Source of the DNA: Rhizobium sp. NXC14 | GTDB lineage: Bacteria; Pseudomonadota; Alphaproteobacteria; Rhizobiales; Rhizobiaceae | Assembly: GCF_002117485.1 (NCBI RefSeq) | Contig: NZ_CP021030.1 | Location: 65,001-129,000 of the forward strand | Length of the DNA: 64,000 nucleotides | Direction of reading: 5' to 3' | Shown: piece by piece, positions 52,788 to 61,373 of the stretch | Numbering within the stretch: the stretch's first letter is position 1 | Layout of the letters: each line of letters opens with the position of its first letter | Position numbers and translations under genes: made by a program | The notes under the pieces: generated by a model | Database searches by the model: none | What the model was told of the DNA's origin: nothing | What the model saw: the letters and a program-made list of their open reading frames with translations, nothing else

Positions 52788-54023
52788 ATGAGACGGGTAG
52801 TTGTCACGGGTCTGGGTATCGTTTCCTCGATCGGAAGCGATGCGGCCGAAGTCACCGAATCCTTGCGCCAGGCAAAGTCGGGCATTTCCTTTTCCAACGA
52901 TTTCGCCGAACACGGCTTCAAGTGCCAAGTCTGGGGCAGCCCGAAGCTCGGCCCGGCGGAACTTGCCGAACTGGTCGATCGCCGCGCCATGCGCTTCCTG
53001 TCGCAGGGCGGCGCCTGGAACCATGTCGCCATGAAGCAGGCGATCGCCGATTCCGGCCTGGAAGAGAAGGACTATGCCCAGAACGAGCGCACCGGCATCA
53101 TCATGGGATCCGGCGGACCGTCCACCCGCACGCTGATCGAGGCGGCCGAGATCACCACCAAGAACAACAGCCCGAAGCGCATTGGTCCCTTCGCCGTGCC
53201 GAAGGCGATGTCCTCCACCGCTTCGGCCACACTTGCCACCTGGTTCAAGATCCACGGCGTCAATTATTCGATCTCGTCGGCCTGCTCGACCTCCGCCCAT
53301 TGCATCGGCAACGCCACTGAGATGATCCAGTGGGGCAAGCAGGACGTGATGTTTGCCGGCGGCCACGAGGATCTCGACTGGACGATGTCCAATCTCTTCG
53401 ATGCCATGGGCGCCATGTCCTCCAAATATAACGATACGCCCGAGACTGCCTCGCGCGCCTATGACGTCAACCGCGACGGTTTCGTCATCGCCGGCGGCGC
53501 CGGTGTGCTGGTGCTGGAGGAGTTGGAGCGCGCCAAGGCCCGCGGCGCCAAAATCTACGCCGAAATCGTCGGCTACGGCGCGACCTCCGATGGTTACGAC
53601 ATGGTCGCGCCTTCCGGCGAGGGCGCTATCCGCTGCATGCGCCAGGCGCTTTCCACCGTCAAAGGCGATGTCGACTATATCAACACTCACGGCACCTCGA
53701 CTCCGGTCGGCGACAGCAAGGAAATCGGCGCCATCCGCGAGGTATTCGGCGGTGCCAAGATCCCGCATATCCAGTCGACCAAATCGCTGACCGGCCATTC
53801 GCTGGGTGCGGCCGGCGTGCAGGAATCGATCTATTCCCTGCTGATGATGCAGCAAGGCTTCATCGGCGAAAGCGCCCATATCACCGAGCTCGATCCCGAA
53901 TTCGAAGGCGTGCCGATTGTGCGCAAGCGTATCGACGATGCGAAGATCGATATCGCTCTCTCCAATTCCTTCGGCTTCGGCGGGACGAACGCCACGCTCG
54001 TCTTCCAGCGCTACAACGGATAA
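52788..54023 (+). CDS. fabB: 3-oxoacyl-ACP synthase I, 411 aa
   Basis: Condensing enzyme with Cys-His-His triad: [16 protein letters not shown] (Cys near 165), [14 protein letters not shown] (His near 302) and [12 protein letters not shown] (His near 337). Start [16 protein letters not shown] is typical for FabB. It elongates cis-3-decenoyl-ACP for unsaturated fatty acids. Follows fabA by 43 bp. Confidence 0.97.
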   Translation: MRRVVVTGLGIVSSIGSDAAEVTESLRQAKSGISFSNDFAEHGFKCQVWGSPKLGPAELAELVDRRAMRFLSQGGAWNHVAMKQAIADSGLEEKDYAQNERTGIIMGSGGPSTRTLIEAAEITTKNNSPKRIGPFAVPKAMSSTASATLATWFKIHGVNYSISSACSTSAHCIGNATEMIQWGKQDVMFAGGHEDLDWTMSNLFDAMGAMSSKYNDTPETASRAYDVNRDGFVIAGGAGVLVLEELERAKARGAKIYAEIVGYGATSDGYDMVAPSGEGAIRCMRQALSTVKGDVDYINTHGTSTPVGDSKEIGAIREVFGGAKIPHIQSTKSLTGHSLGAAGVQESIYSLLMMQQGFIGESAHITELDPEFEGVPIVRKRIDDAKIDIALSNSFGFGGTNATLVFQRYNG

Positions 54024-54027
54024 CAAC

Positions 54028-54834
54028 ATGACTGGAATCATGCAGGGTAAGCGCGGCCTCATCATGGGCGTCGCAAACAACCATTCGATTGCCTGGGGGA
54101 TTTCAAAAGCGCTCGCCGCGCAGGGTGCGGACCTCGCCTTCACCTATCAGGGCGATGCGCTCGGGAAGCGCGTCCGGCCGCTGGCCGCCGAAGTCGGCTC
54201 GGATTTCGTGCTGCCTTGCGACGTCGAGGACATTGCGTCCGTCGATGCCGTGGTAGACGCACTCGGCGAGCGCTGGGGCAAGCTCGATTTTATCGTCCAT
54301 GCCATCGGCTTCTCCGACAAGAACGAGCTGAAGGGCCTCTACGCCGATACGACGCGGGAGAATTTCAGCCGCACCATGGTCATCTCCTGCTTCTCCTTCA
54401 CCGAGATCGCCAAGCGCTGCGCCCCGCTGATGGAAGGCAGTGGCGCGATGCTGACGCTGACCTATAACGGCTCGACACGCGTCATTCCGAATTACAATGT
54501 CATGGGCGTCGCCAAGGCGGCGCTCGAGGCTTCGGTGCGTTATCTCGCTGCCGACTACGGCCCGCGCGGCATCCGCGTCAACGCAATTTCCGCCGGCCCG
54601 ATCCGCACGCTTGCCGGAGCCGGCATATCGGACGCACGCGCGATCCTCTCCTGGAACCAGCGTAATGCGCCGCTGCGCAAGACCGTGACCATCGATCAGG
54701 TCGGCAGTTCGGCGCTCTACCTGCTCTCCGATCTCTCCGCCGGCGTCACCGGTGAAATCCACTTCGTGGATGCCGGCTTCAACATCACCTCGATGCCGAC
54801 ACTGGATGCCCTGCGTGCGGCGGACGTGGAATAA
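54028..54834 (+). CDS. fabI: Enoyl-ACP reductase (NADH), 268 aa
   Basis: SDR-type enoyl reductase: GKRGLIMGVANNHSIAWGIS near 6-25 and the active site YNGSTRVIPNYNVMGVAKAA with Tyr and Lys around 155-162, followed by RVNAISAGPIRTLAGAGI. ATG at 54028 lies four bases after the fabB stop. The frame runs back into fabB but that part is a shadow. Last step of each elongation cycle. A strong terminator follows. Confidence 0.96.
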   Translation: MTGIMQGKRGLIMGVANNHSIAWGISKALAAQGADLAFTYQGDALGKRVRPLAAEVGSDFVLPCDVEDIASVDAVVDALGERWGKLDFIVHAIGFSDKNELKGLYADTTRENFSRTMVISCFSFTEIAKRCAPLMEGSGAMLTLTYNGSTRVIPNYNVMGVAKAALEASVRYLAADYGPRGIRVNAISAGPIRTLAGAGISDARAILSWNQRNAPLRKTVTIDQVGSSALYLLSDLSAGVTGEIHFVDAGFNITSMPTLDALRAADVE

Positions 54835-54854
54835 ACGCAGCTGGTTGAAATTCG

Positions 54855-54888
54855 AAGGCCGGGCGCAGATCCTGCGCACGGCCTTTTT
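54855..54888 (+). terminator. Intrinsic terminator of the fab operon
   Basis: AAGGCCG and CGGCCTT form the stem base, with GCGCAG/CTGCGC pairing inside, followed by TTTTTTCCC. It begins 21 bp after the fabI stop. Confidence 0.88.
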
Positions 54889-54922
54889 TCCCTGGCAAGT
54901 CGGCTCAAAGGCGGCTTGCGCC

Positions 54923-55939
54923 TTATTTCTTCGCCCACAGCACCTTGAAACGTGCATTGCGGCAGGTTTCGCCGCTTTCCCTGAAGTTCGCCGCCAGAAC
55001 CGGCTCATAGGGCAGGCCGCGATTGGCGACGAGCATCAGCCGGCCGCCGCCGCGAAGGGCGGAGGCGGCTGTCTTGATCATCGCCTGGCCAAGCGATGGC
55101 TCGGCCGCATGGCCCTCGTGGAAGGGCGGGTTCATAATCACGAGATCGTACTTGTCCTTGATCGGCTCGCCCGCCAGATCATGCCAGAAGAAGCGCACCG
55201 GCGCGTTCGGGCAGTTCACCGCCAGATTATCCCGCGCGGCCTCCAGGGCCGCGTGATTGGCCTCATAGAGGTCAAGGCGGGCCAGTCCGCGCGATCTCTG
55301 CGCCATCTCGACCGAGAGATAACCCCATCCGGCGCCGAAATCGGCAACGTCGCCGGTAAAATCCTGCGGCAGGCGCGAAGCGAGCAGTTCCGATCCGGCA
55401 TCGATCCGGTCGTGCGAGAACATGCCGGCCGTCGCATGGAAGCGATTGTCGACGCGCACCGGCGCCTTTGCCAGTTTCGAGATGATGTCGTCGGCATTGG
55501 CCGGCCGGCCGAACCAGAAGGCGACGCCGTGATATTTCGGCATATGGTCGATGGCGAAGCCGAAACCTTCCATCCGCTTGCGCAACGGCTGGATGCCGTC
55601 TTCCTTGGCGCCGGCGACGACGATCAGCCCGCCGGCTCGCGTGCGAGCGATTGCGGCGGCGAGGTTGGCCTCGTTCTCGCCCTTGTGCTTGGTGCAGAGC
55701 ACGAGTGCTGCGTCATAATCCTCGCCGTTGATTTCAGGCGTCGCTTCGATCCGCTGCGCCAGCAGCTGGCGGTAGAGCGGCCGGAAGCCCTGGACGGCGC
55801 TGAGCGAGGCGGCGAAGCCTTCCGGCAGCGCAAACCCGGCCTCGGCGCCGAGGAAGAGCACACGCTCGCCTTCGCCGGGCGCCGCGATTGTGCCGCTGGC
55901 AAAGGGATGGAAAAGGGTCTTCAGCGTTTCGCGGCTCAT
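54923..55939 (-). CDS. rsmC: Class I SAM methyltransferase, RsmC-like 16S rRNA (guanine-N2) type, 338 aa
   Basis: The C-terminal half carries the MTS methyltransferase signature: DFGAGWGYLSVEMAQRS near 200 for SAM and LVIMNPPFHEGHAA near 265, the NPPF motif of N2-guanine methyltransferases. The N-terminal half is a degenerate methyltransferase-like domain, as in RsmC. Target 16S G1207 is inferred from family; RsmD or RlmG relatives are possible. Single gene on the minus strand, convergent with fabI, weak ribosome-binding site. Confidence 0.85.
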   Translation of the reverse strand: MSRETLKTLFHPFASGTIAAPGEGERVLFLGAEAGFALPEGFAASLSAVQGFRPLYRQLLAQRIEATPEINGEDYDAALVLCTKHKGENEANLAAAIARTRAGGLIVVAGAKEDGIQPLRKRMEGFGFAIDHMPKYHGVAFWFGRPANADDIISKLAKAPVRVDNRFHATAGMFSHDRIDAGSELLASRLPQDFTGDVADFGAGWGYLSVEMAQRSRGLARLDLYEANHAALEAARDNLAVNCPNAPVRFFWHDLAGEPIKDKYDLVIMNPPFHEGHAAEPSLGQAMIKTAASALRGGGRLMLVANRGLPYEPVLAANFRESGETCRNARFKVLWAKK

Positions 55940-55967
55940 GGATATCGTCTCATTTAGAATAGAAAAA

Positions 55968-55989
55968 GGGCGCGGAAGATTCCGCGCCC
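55968..55989 (-). terminator. Intrinsic terminator of pnp
   Basis: GGGCGCGGA and TCCGCGCCC pair around a four-base loop; on the minus strand CTTTTTCTATTC follows. It lies 25 bp after the pnp stop. Confidence 0.85.
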
Positions 55990-56013
55990 GGAATTGAAGC
56001 TGGCAGAGGCGGC

Positions 56014-58152
56014 TTATTCGGCCGCTTCTTCCTTCTTCTTCTCGTTCGGAATCTCCTGGCCAGTAGCCTGGTCGACGACCTTCATCGACAGGCGAACCTT
56101 GCCGCGTTCGTCGAAGCCGAGCAGCTTGACCCAGACCTTGTCGCCTTCCTTGACGACATCAGTCGTCTTGGCGACGCGCTCGGAAGCGAGCTGCGAGATG
56201 TGGACGAGGCCGTCGCGGGCGCCGAAGAAGTTGACGAAAGCGCCAAAGTCGGCGGTCTTGACGACAGTGCCTTCGTAGATCTGGCCGATTTCAGGCTCGG
56301 CGACGATCGAGTGGATCCACTTGCGGGCTGCTTCGATCTCCTTGCCAGAAGAGGAGGCGATCTTGACGGTGCCGTCGTCCTCGATGTTGATCTTCGCGCC
56401 GGTCTTTTCGACGATTTCGCGGATGACCTTGCCGCCGGAGCCGATGACTTCGCGGATCTTGTCGACCGGGATGTTCATGACTTCGATGCGCGGAGCGAAT
56501 TCGCCGAGCTGGCCGCGGCTTTCGGTGATCGCCTTGGACATTTCACCGAGGATATGGGCGCGACCGCCCTTGGCCTGACCGAGAGCGACCTTCATGATCT
56601 CTTCGGTGATGCCGGCGATCTTGATGTCCATCTGCAGCGAAGTGATGCCATCGGCCGTGCCGGCAACCTTGAAGTCCATGTCGCCGAGGTGGTCTTCATC
56701 ACCGAGAATGTCGGAGAGGACGGCAAAGCGATCGCCCTCGAGGATCAAGCCCATGGCGATACCGGCAACCGGCTTGGCGAGCGGGACGCCTGCATCCATC
56801 AGCGCCAGCGACGTGCCGCAGACGGTTGCCATCGACGACGAGCCGTTGGATTCGGTGATCTCGGAAACGACGCGCAGCGTGTAGGGGAACTGCTCCGCCG
56901 AAGGCAGCATCGGACGGATCGCACGCCATGCGAGCTTGCCGTGGCCGATCTCGCGGCGACCCGGGGAGCCCATGCGGCCGGTCTCACCAACCGAGAAGGG
57001 GGGGAAGTTGTAATGGAGCAGGAAGCGCTCCTTGTACATGCCGGTCAGGCTGTCGACATACTGTTCGTCTTCGCCGGTGCCGAGCGTGGCAACCACGATC
57101 GCCTGCGTTTCGCCGCGCGTGAAGAGCGCCGAACCGTGCGTGCGCGGCAGAAGGCCGACTTCCGAAACGATCGGACGAACGGTTTCAAGATCGCGGCCGT
57201 CGATGCGGCTCTTGGTGTCCAAGATGTTCCAGCGGACGATCTTGGCCTGCAGGTGCTTGAAGATCGCGCCGACTTCCTCGGCCGTATACTTGGCTTCGCC
57301 TTCCTCGGGGAGGAAATGCGCCTTGACCTTTGCCTTGACGGCGTCGACGGCGGCGTAGCGATCGGCCTTCTGGGTGATCTTGTAAGCTTCGCGGAGTTCT
57401 GCTTCGAAATGCTTCAGCATCTCGCCTTCGAGCTCGGAATAGTCTTCCGGCTGGAAGTCGCGCGGCTCCTTGGCGGCGACTTCGGCGAGTTTGATGATCG
57501 CGTCGAGAACCGGCTGGAAGCCCTTGTGGCCGAACATGACGGCGCCGAGCATGACGTCTTCGGGCAGTTCCTTGGCTTCGGACTCGACCATCAGCACGGC
57601 GTCGTAGGTGCCGGCGACGACGAGGTCGAGGCTCGACTCATCCATCTCGTCGAGATGCGGGTTGAGAACATATTCGCCATTGATGTAGCCGACGCGCGCG
57701 CCGCCGACCGGACCCATGAAAGGAACGCCGGAAAGCGTCAGCGCCGCCGAAGAGGCGATCATGGACAGGATGTCGGGATTGTTTTCAAGGTCGTGTTGGA
57801 CGACGGTGACGACGACCTGCGTGTCGTTCTTGTAGCCTTCCGGGAAGAGCGGGCGGATCGGGCGGTCGATCAGGCGGGAGACGAGCGTTTCGTTTTCGCT
57901 CGGACGGCCTTCACGCTTGAAATAGCCGCCGGGAATCTTGCCGGCCGCGTAGGTCTTTTCCTGGTAGTTGACGGTCAGCGGAAAGAAGTCCTGGCCGGGC
58001 TTCGGCGCCTTGGCCGAGACGACGGTGGCGAGAACGACGGTCTCGCCGTAAGTGGCGAGAACCGCACCGTCCGCCTGACGGGCGATCTTGCCGGTTTCGA
58101 GCTTCAGCGGGCGGCCGGCCCACTCGATTTCCACTGTGTGTGTATCAAACAT
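56014..58152 (-). CDS. pnp: Polyribonucleotide nucleotidyltransferase, 712 aa
   Basis: Two RNase PH-like domains (first starts [19 protein letters not shown]; second includes [20 protein letters not shown] and [19 protein letters not shown] in parts), then a KH domain with [20 protein letters not shown] near 565-585 and an S1 domain near 625-700, ending in a short Lys/Glu-rich tail. Phosphorolytic 3'-5' RNA decay. ATG at 58152 follows AAGGACAAGAT; the frame extends further up. Located downstream of rpsO as in most proteobacteria. Confidence 0.97.
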   Translation of the reverse strand: MFDTHTVEIEWAGRPLKLETGKIARQADGAVLATYGETVVLATVVSAKAPKPGQDFFPLTVNYQEKTYAAGKIPGGYFKREGRPSENETLVSRLIDRPIRPLFPEGYKNDTQVVVTVVQHDLENNPDILSMIASSAALTLSGVPFMGPVGGARVGYINGEYVLNPHLDEMDESSLDLVVAGTYDAVLMVESEAKELPEDVMLGAVMFGHKGFQPVLDAIIKLAEVAAKEPRDFQPEDYSELEGEMLKHFEAELREAYKITQKADRYAAVDAVKAKVKAHFLPEEGEAKYTAEEVGAIFKHLQAKIVRWNILDTKSRIDGRDLETVRPIVSEVGLLPRTHGSALFTRGETQAIVVATLGTGEDEQYVDSLTGMYKERFLLHYNFPPFSVGETGRMGSPGRREIGHGKLAWRAIRPMLPSAEQFPYTLRVVSEITESNGSSSMATVCGTSLALMDAGVPLAKPVAGIAMGLILEGDRFAVLSDILGDEDHLGDMDFKVAGTADGITSLQMDIKIAGITEEIMKVALGQAKGGRAHILGEMSKAITESRGQLGEFAPRIEVMNIPVDKIREVIGSGGKVIREIVEKTGAKINIEDDGTVKIASSSGKEIEAARKWIHSIVAEPEIGQIYEGTVVKTADFGAFVNFFGARDGLVHISQLASERVAKTTDVVKEGDKVWVKLLGFDERGKVRLSMKVVDQATGQEIPNEKKKEEAAE

Positions 58153-58501
58153 ATCTTGTCCTTCAATGCGGGAGCACGCGCCATCGCCGATATCAGGGCG
58201 CAGCGCACAGTCGACCGCAATCAATGTGACGTATCACGGGCAAGACAACGGGAGGCTTTTCATCGGCAGTTTCCCGAACTTGAGAGTTCCTGAGAAACTT
58301 AGGCCAAAGCCTTGGAGAGCTTTGGCCGAAAGCATCCGGCAATCCTGCCCCATGACAGGTCAACGGTTGGTTTGGCAGAACCGGCCCATCCGGGCCTGCC
58401 GGTCGTTCCACCGCATGAGATAGGGCGCGGGCGGAACATTTCATCGGGAGCGTCGTCCCGAAACAGATCCGGCGGACGCTCAAAGCGTCCGCCGGACAAT
58501 T
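58153..58501. other. 349-bp gap between rpsO and pnp
   Basis: It holds no gene I can support. On the minus strand it is the 3' region of rpsO and leader of pnp. The hairpin at 58469-58495 is the only strong structure. In other bacteria this leader is where RNase III and PNPase control pnp; no equivalent structure could be confirmed by eye. Confidence 0.55.
58469..58495 (-). terminator. Strong hairpin after rpsO
   Basis: CCGGCGGACGCT and AGCGTCCGCCGG pair perfectly over 12 bp around a three-base loop, seven bases after the rpsO stop. The minus-strand text after it (ATCTGTTT) is only weakly T-rich, so it may be a partial terminator or an RNA-stability hairpin. Confidence 0.65.
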
Positions 58502-58771
58502 TTAACGGCGAATACCCAGGCTGTTGATCAGCTTGGAATAGCGGCCTTCATCCTTCTTCTTGAGATAATCAAGAAGCGAGCGGCGGCTCGAAACCATCGT
58601 CAGCAGGCCACGGCGGGAATGGTTATCCTTCTTGTGGTCCTTGAAGTGTTCGGTCAGGTTGTTGATGCGTTCGGTCAGGATCGCAACCTGGACTTCCGGA
58701 GAACCGGTATCGCCTTCGGCGGTTGCATATTCCTTGATCAGCGCAGCCTTGCGCTCAGCAGTGATCGACAT
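58502..58771 (-). CDS. rpsO: 30S ribosomal protein S15, 89 aa
   Basis: Full-length S15: [60 protein letters not shown] and [21 protein letters not shown] precedes the ATG. It binds the central domain of 16S rRNA. Between the alpha/beta hydrolase gene and pnp on the minus strand. Confidence 0.98.
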   Translation of the reverse strand: MSITAERKAALIKEYATAEGDTGSPEVQVAILTERINNLTEHFKDHKKDNHSRRGLLTMVSSRRSLLDYLKKKDEGRYSKLINSLGIRR

Positions 58772-58922
58772 CGGACGTTCCTTTCTATGAGAGGAGAAGA
58801 AGTCGCCACAAGCCGGGATGCCGTCCAGCTTTGGCCGTGAATGCGAGCAGGCGAACCTGACGCTGGCGCTGCCTATAAACCAAATCTGCAGCGATGGAAA
58901 GAGGGGACCCCCGCAGCCGCTT

Positions 58923-59774
58923 TCAACGGCCCGCCATGGCGTCCCGGATCATTGCATCATAACCTTCGGGATCCTGCAGCATGGCGAAATGGCTGGCATC
59001 CTTCAGGATCACGAGCTTGGCGCCGGGAATCTCCTTGGCCATCAATTCCGTATGATCGAGCTTGACGGCTTCATCGTGATCGCCGATCGCGAGCGTGACG
59101 GGAACCGTGATCTTTCCAAGATCGGCGGCCGTCCATGCCGGCTGGGTCTCCCACATGTGGGAGATCTGCGTGACAAAGGCATCGTACTCGTCCGGCGTCG
59201 GCGAAAGCTTTCGGTACTGATCGCCGGCGACATCGATGTAGGCTTTGAAGGTCTGGTTTTCCATGACGTCGGCCTTGACGCCGTCGGTCGTGACGTTTGC
59301 CGCCTGGGCAATGACGCGGGTCAGCTTTTCCGGATGTTTCATTGCCATGTCGATGCCGATGATGCCGCCGTCCGACCATCCCACCAGCGTCACCTTGCCG
59401 ATCTTCAGATGGTCGAGAAGGGCCACGTAATCCGATGTCATCAGATCGTAGCCGAAAGGCTGCTGGCTGCGCGTCGAGCGGCCATGGCCGCGGCTGTCGG
59501 CGACGATGACCAGGTGATCCCTGGCGAAATCGGCGATCTGGTGACCCCAGACGTCGGCATTTCCAAGGCCGCCATGGATGAAGAGGATCGGCTCGCCTTC
59601 ACCATATTCGGCATAATACATCTTGATGTCGTTAACATCGGCCACGCCGCTCGTCGTCGCCGCGGGCATCGAAGGAAAGGCCGGCAGCTCGGCCCAGCGC
59701 TCGGCGGATTGAGCGCCGGCGATGGTCAGGAACATCGAAAAGAACGTCAGTACTCCGATAGCGGTTGCGCGCAT
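58923..59774 (-). CDS. Exported alpha/beta hydrolase, 283 aa
   Basis: A signal peptide [20 protein letters not shown] then an alpha/beta-hydrolase fold: oxyanion [18 protein letters not shown] near 63-80, nucleophile elbow [15 protein letters not shown] (Ser near 130) and C-terminal [12 protein letters not shown] with the catalytic His; the acid is probably in [15 protein letters not shown] lies about six bases before this ATG; ATG 59780 or further upstream starts are possible. Substrate unknown; the exported form suggests an esterase-like role in the periplasm. It lies between rpsO and truB, splitting a normally contiguous translation block. Confidence 0.85.
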   Translation of the reverse strand: MRATAIGVLTFFSMFLTIAGAQSAERWAELPAFPSMPAATTSGVADVNDIKMYYAEYGEGEPILFIHGGLGNADVWGHQIADFARDHLVIVADSRGHGRSTRSQQPFGYDLMTSDYVALLDHLKIGKVTLVGWSDGGIIGIDMAMKHPEKLTRVIAQAANVTTDGVKADVMENQTFKAYIDVAGDQYRKLSPTPDEYDAFVTQISHMWETQPAWTAADLGKITVPVTLAIGDHDEAVKLDHTELMAKEIPGAKLVILKDASHFAMLQDPEGYDAMIRDAMAGR

Positions 59775-59873
59775 TTTCATCCCCTTGTCGGGCCACCATG
59801 GCCCCTCGGGCGCTATTGCCCGAAAGGAAGATATCGCATCGCTAGCGCCTGACAATCGTCAGTGGTAACGGAC

Positions 59874-60806
59874 TCAGGCGAAAACCCGCTTCGGTCGAAA
59901 CTCGCCCTGGCCGATTTCGCCGATCGCGATCAGCCTGCCGCGTGCCGTCGCATAGGCTTCGCTTTCAGCAATCGGCGCATCGCGGCCGCGCACCAGGATC
60001 GGATTGCCCATCTTCAGCCGGTGCGCCTGATCTTCGTTGATGACGAGATGAGGCAGGGCCGACAATGCTTCGCAGGTGTCGATGAGCAGCGCGTCGAGGG
60101 CGGCAAGCCGCTCGTCCATATCCTCGATCGCTTCGAGTGCCACGAGGTTTGCGAGCGGCACCATGGCGTCTTCCGAAAAGGGCGCGACAAAGGTGCGCCG
60201 CAGCCCTGATATATGGCCGTAGCAGCCGAGCTCGCGGCCGAAATCGCGGGCCAGCGCCCTGACATAGGTGCCCTTGCCGCATTCCACTTCGAAATGCGCG
60301 GTAATGGAGTCCGGGCAGGCAAGCAGGGTCAGCCGGAAGATCTCCACCTCGCGCGAGGGGATCTCGACGGCTTCCCCTTCGCGCGCCAGGTCGTATGCGC
60401 GTTCACCCGCTATCTTGATGGCGGAAAACTGCGGCGGGACCTGGCTGATCGTGCCGATATATTTTGGCAGGATGTCGCGGATCTGCTGTTCGGTCGGACG
60501 CTTGTCGGATGTCTGCGTGACCTCGCCTTCGAGGTCGTCGGTCGCGCGCTCCTCTCCCCAGCTCACCGTGAATTCATAGATCTTGCGGCCGTCCATTACA
60601 TAGGGAACCGTCTTGGTCGCGTCGCCGAGCGCGATCGGCAGCATGCCGGAGGCGAGCGGATCGAGCGTGCCGGCATGGCCGGCCTTCTGCGCCTTGTAGA
60701 GCCACTTGATCTTGGAAACGGCTTCCGTCGAGCCGAAATCCACCGGCTTGTCGAGAATCAGCCAACCGGAAATCGGCCGGCCCTTGGGTTTGCGTGGTTT
60801 GGACAT
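59874..60806 (-). CDS. truB: tRNA pseudouridine(55) synthase, 310 aa
   Basis: Tru[21 protein letters not shown] near 14-33 and the catalytic segment [20 protein letters not shown] (Asp near 48), then [20 protein letters not shown] and [16 protein letters not shown]. It makes pseudouridine 55 in the T-loop of tRNAs. Thirteen bases downstream of rbfA, same operon. Confidence 0.96.
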   Translation of the reverse strand: MSKPRKPKGRPISGWLILDKPVDFGSTEAVSKIKWLYKAQKAGHAGTLDPLASGMLPIALGDATKTVPYVMDGRKIYEFTVSWGEERATDDLEGEVTQTSDKRPTEQQIRDILPKYIGTISQVPPQFSAIKIAGERAYDLAREGEAVEIPSREVEIFRLTLLACPDSITAHFEVECGKGTYVRALARDFGRELGCYGHISGLRRTFVAPFSEDAMVPLANLVALEAIEDMDERLAALDALLIDTCEALSALPHLVINEDQAHRLKMGNPILVRGRDAPIAESEAYATARGRLIAIGEIGQGEFRPKRVFA

Positions 60807-60818
60807 CAGTCTCTTCTA

Positions 60819-61223
60819 TTATTGTTCGTCGTTGTCGCCGTCGAGATCTCGGCTCACCTCGGGCGAACGCAAGAGCTCGTCGATCTTCTTGTAGTTGTCG
60901 AAGCTGGTGTCGTCCCGGAAGCGCACCTCCGGCATGTATTTCATCTGCCGAAGCTGCGGCCCGAGCCGGCCGCGGATGAACTTCGCATGGCGGTTTAATG
61001 CCTCGATGACGATGCTGTGGTCGGAAACGCCGAGCGGTGTCACATAAGCCGTGGCGATCTTGAGATCGGGCGACATGCGCACTTCGGAGATCGAAATAAC
61101 GGTCGCCTCGATGATGTCGTCACGCACTTCGCCGCGCTGCAGCACCTGGGTGATCGCGGCGCGGACCTGTTCGCCAACGCGCAGCATGCGCTGCGAAGGC
61201 GCGGAGGATGTTGGTCTGGTCAT
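60819..61223 (-). CDS. rbfA: Ribosome-binding factor A, 134 aa
   Basis: Small KH-fold protein: [20 protein letters not shown] near 10-29, [20 protein letters not shown] near 45-64 and [20 protein letters not shown] near 98-117, all typical RbfA. Aids late 16S maturation and cold adaptation. Between infB and truB. Confidence 0.96.
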   Translation of the reverse strand: MTRPTSSAPSQRMLRVGEQVRAAITQVLQRGEVRDDIIEATVISISEVRMSPDLKIATAYVTPLGVSDHSIVIEALNRHAKFIRGRLGPQLRQMKYMPEVRFRDDTSFDNYKKIDELLRSPEVSRDLDGDNDEQ

Positions 61224-61373
61224 TGTTATCTCTGTTTGCCGATGCGGCTGGGAATCGAACCCGTCAAAGGAGAGCGTCCATGACTCTTTTGGCTGAAAAG
61301 GTCAAGCCGGCAGGTAGAAAAGCCACCCGCCGGAGAGCGGATGGCTTTTGTCAAGCTGCTGGAACGCAGAGGA

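Noticed and set aside
56200..58293. 697-aa open frame on the plus strand opposite pnp
   Set aside because: Antisense shadow in GC-rich DNA; the minus strand encodes a complete PNPase.
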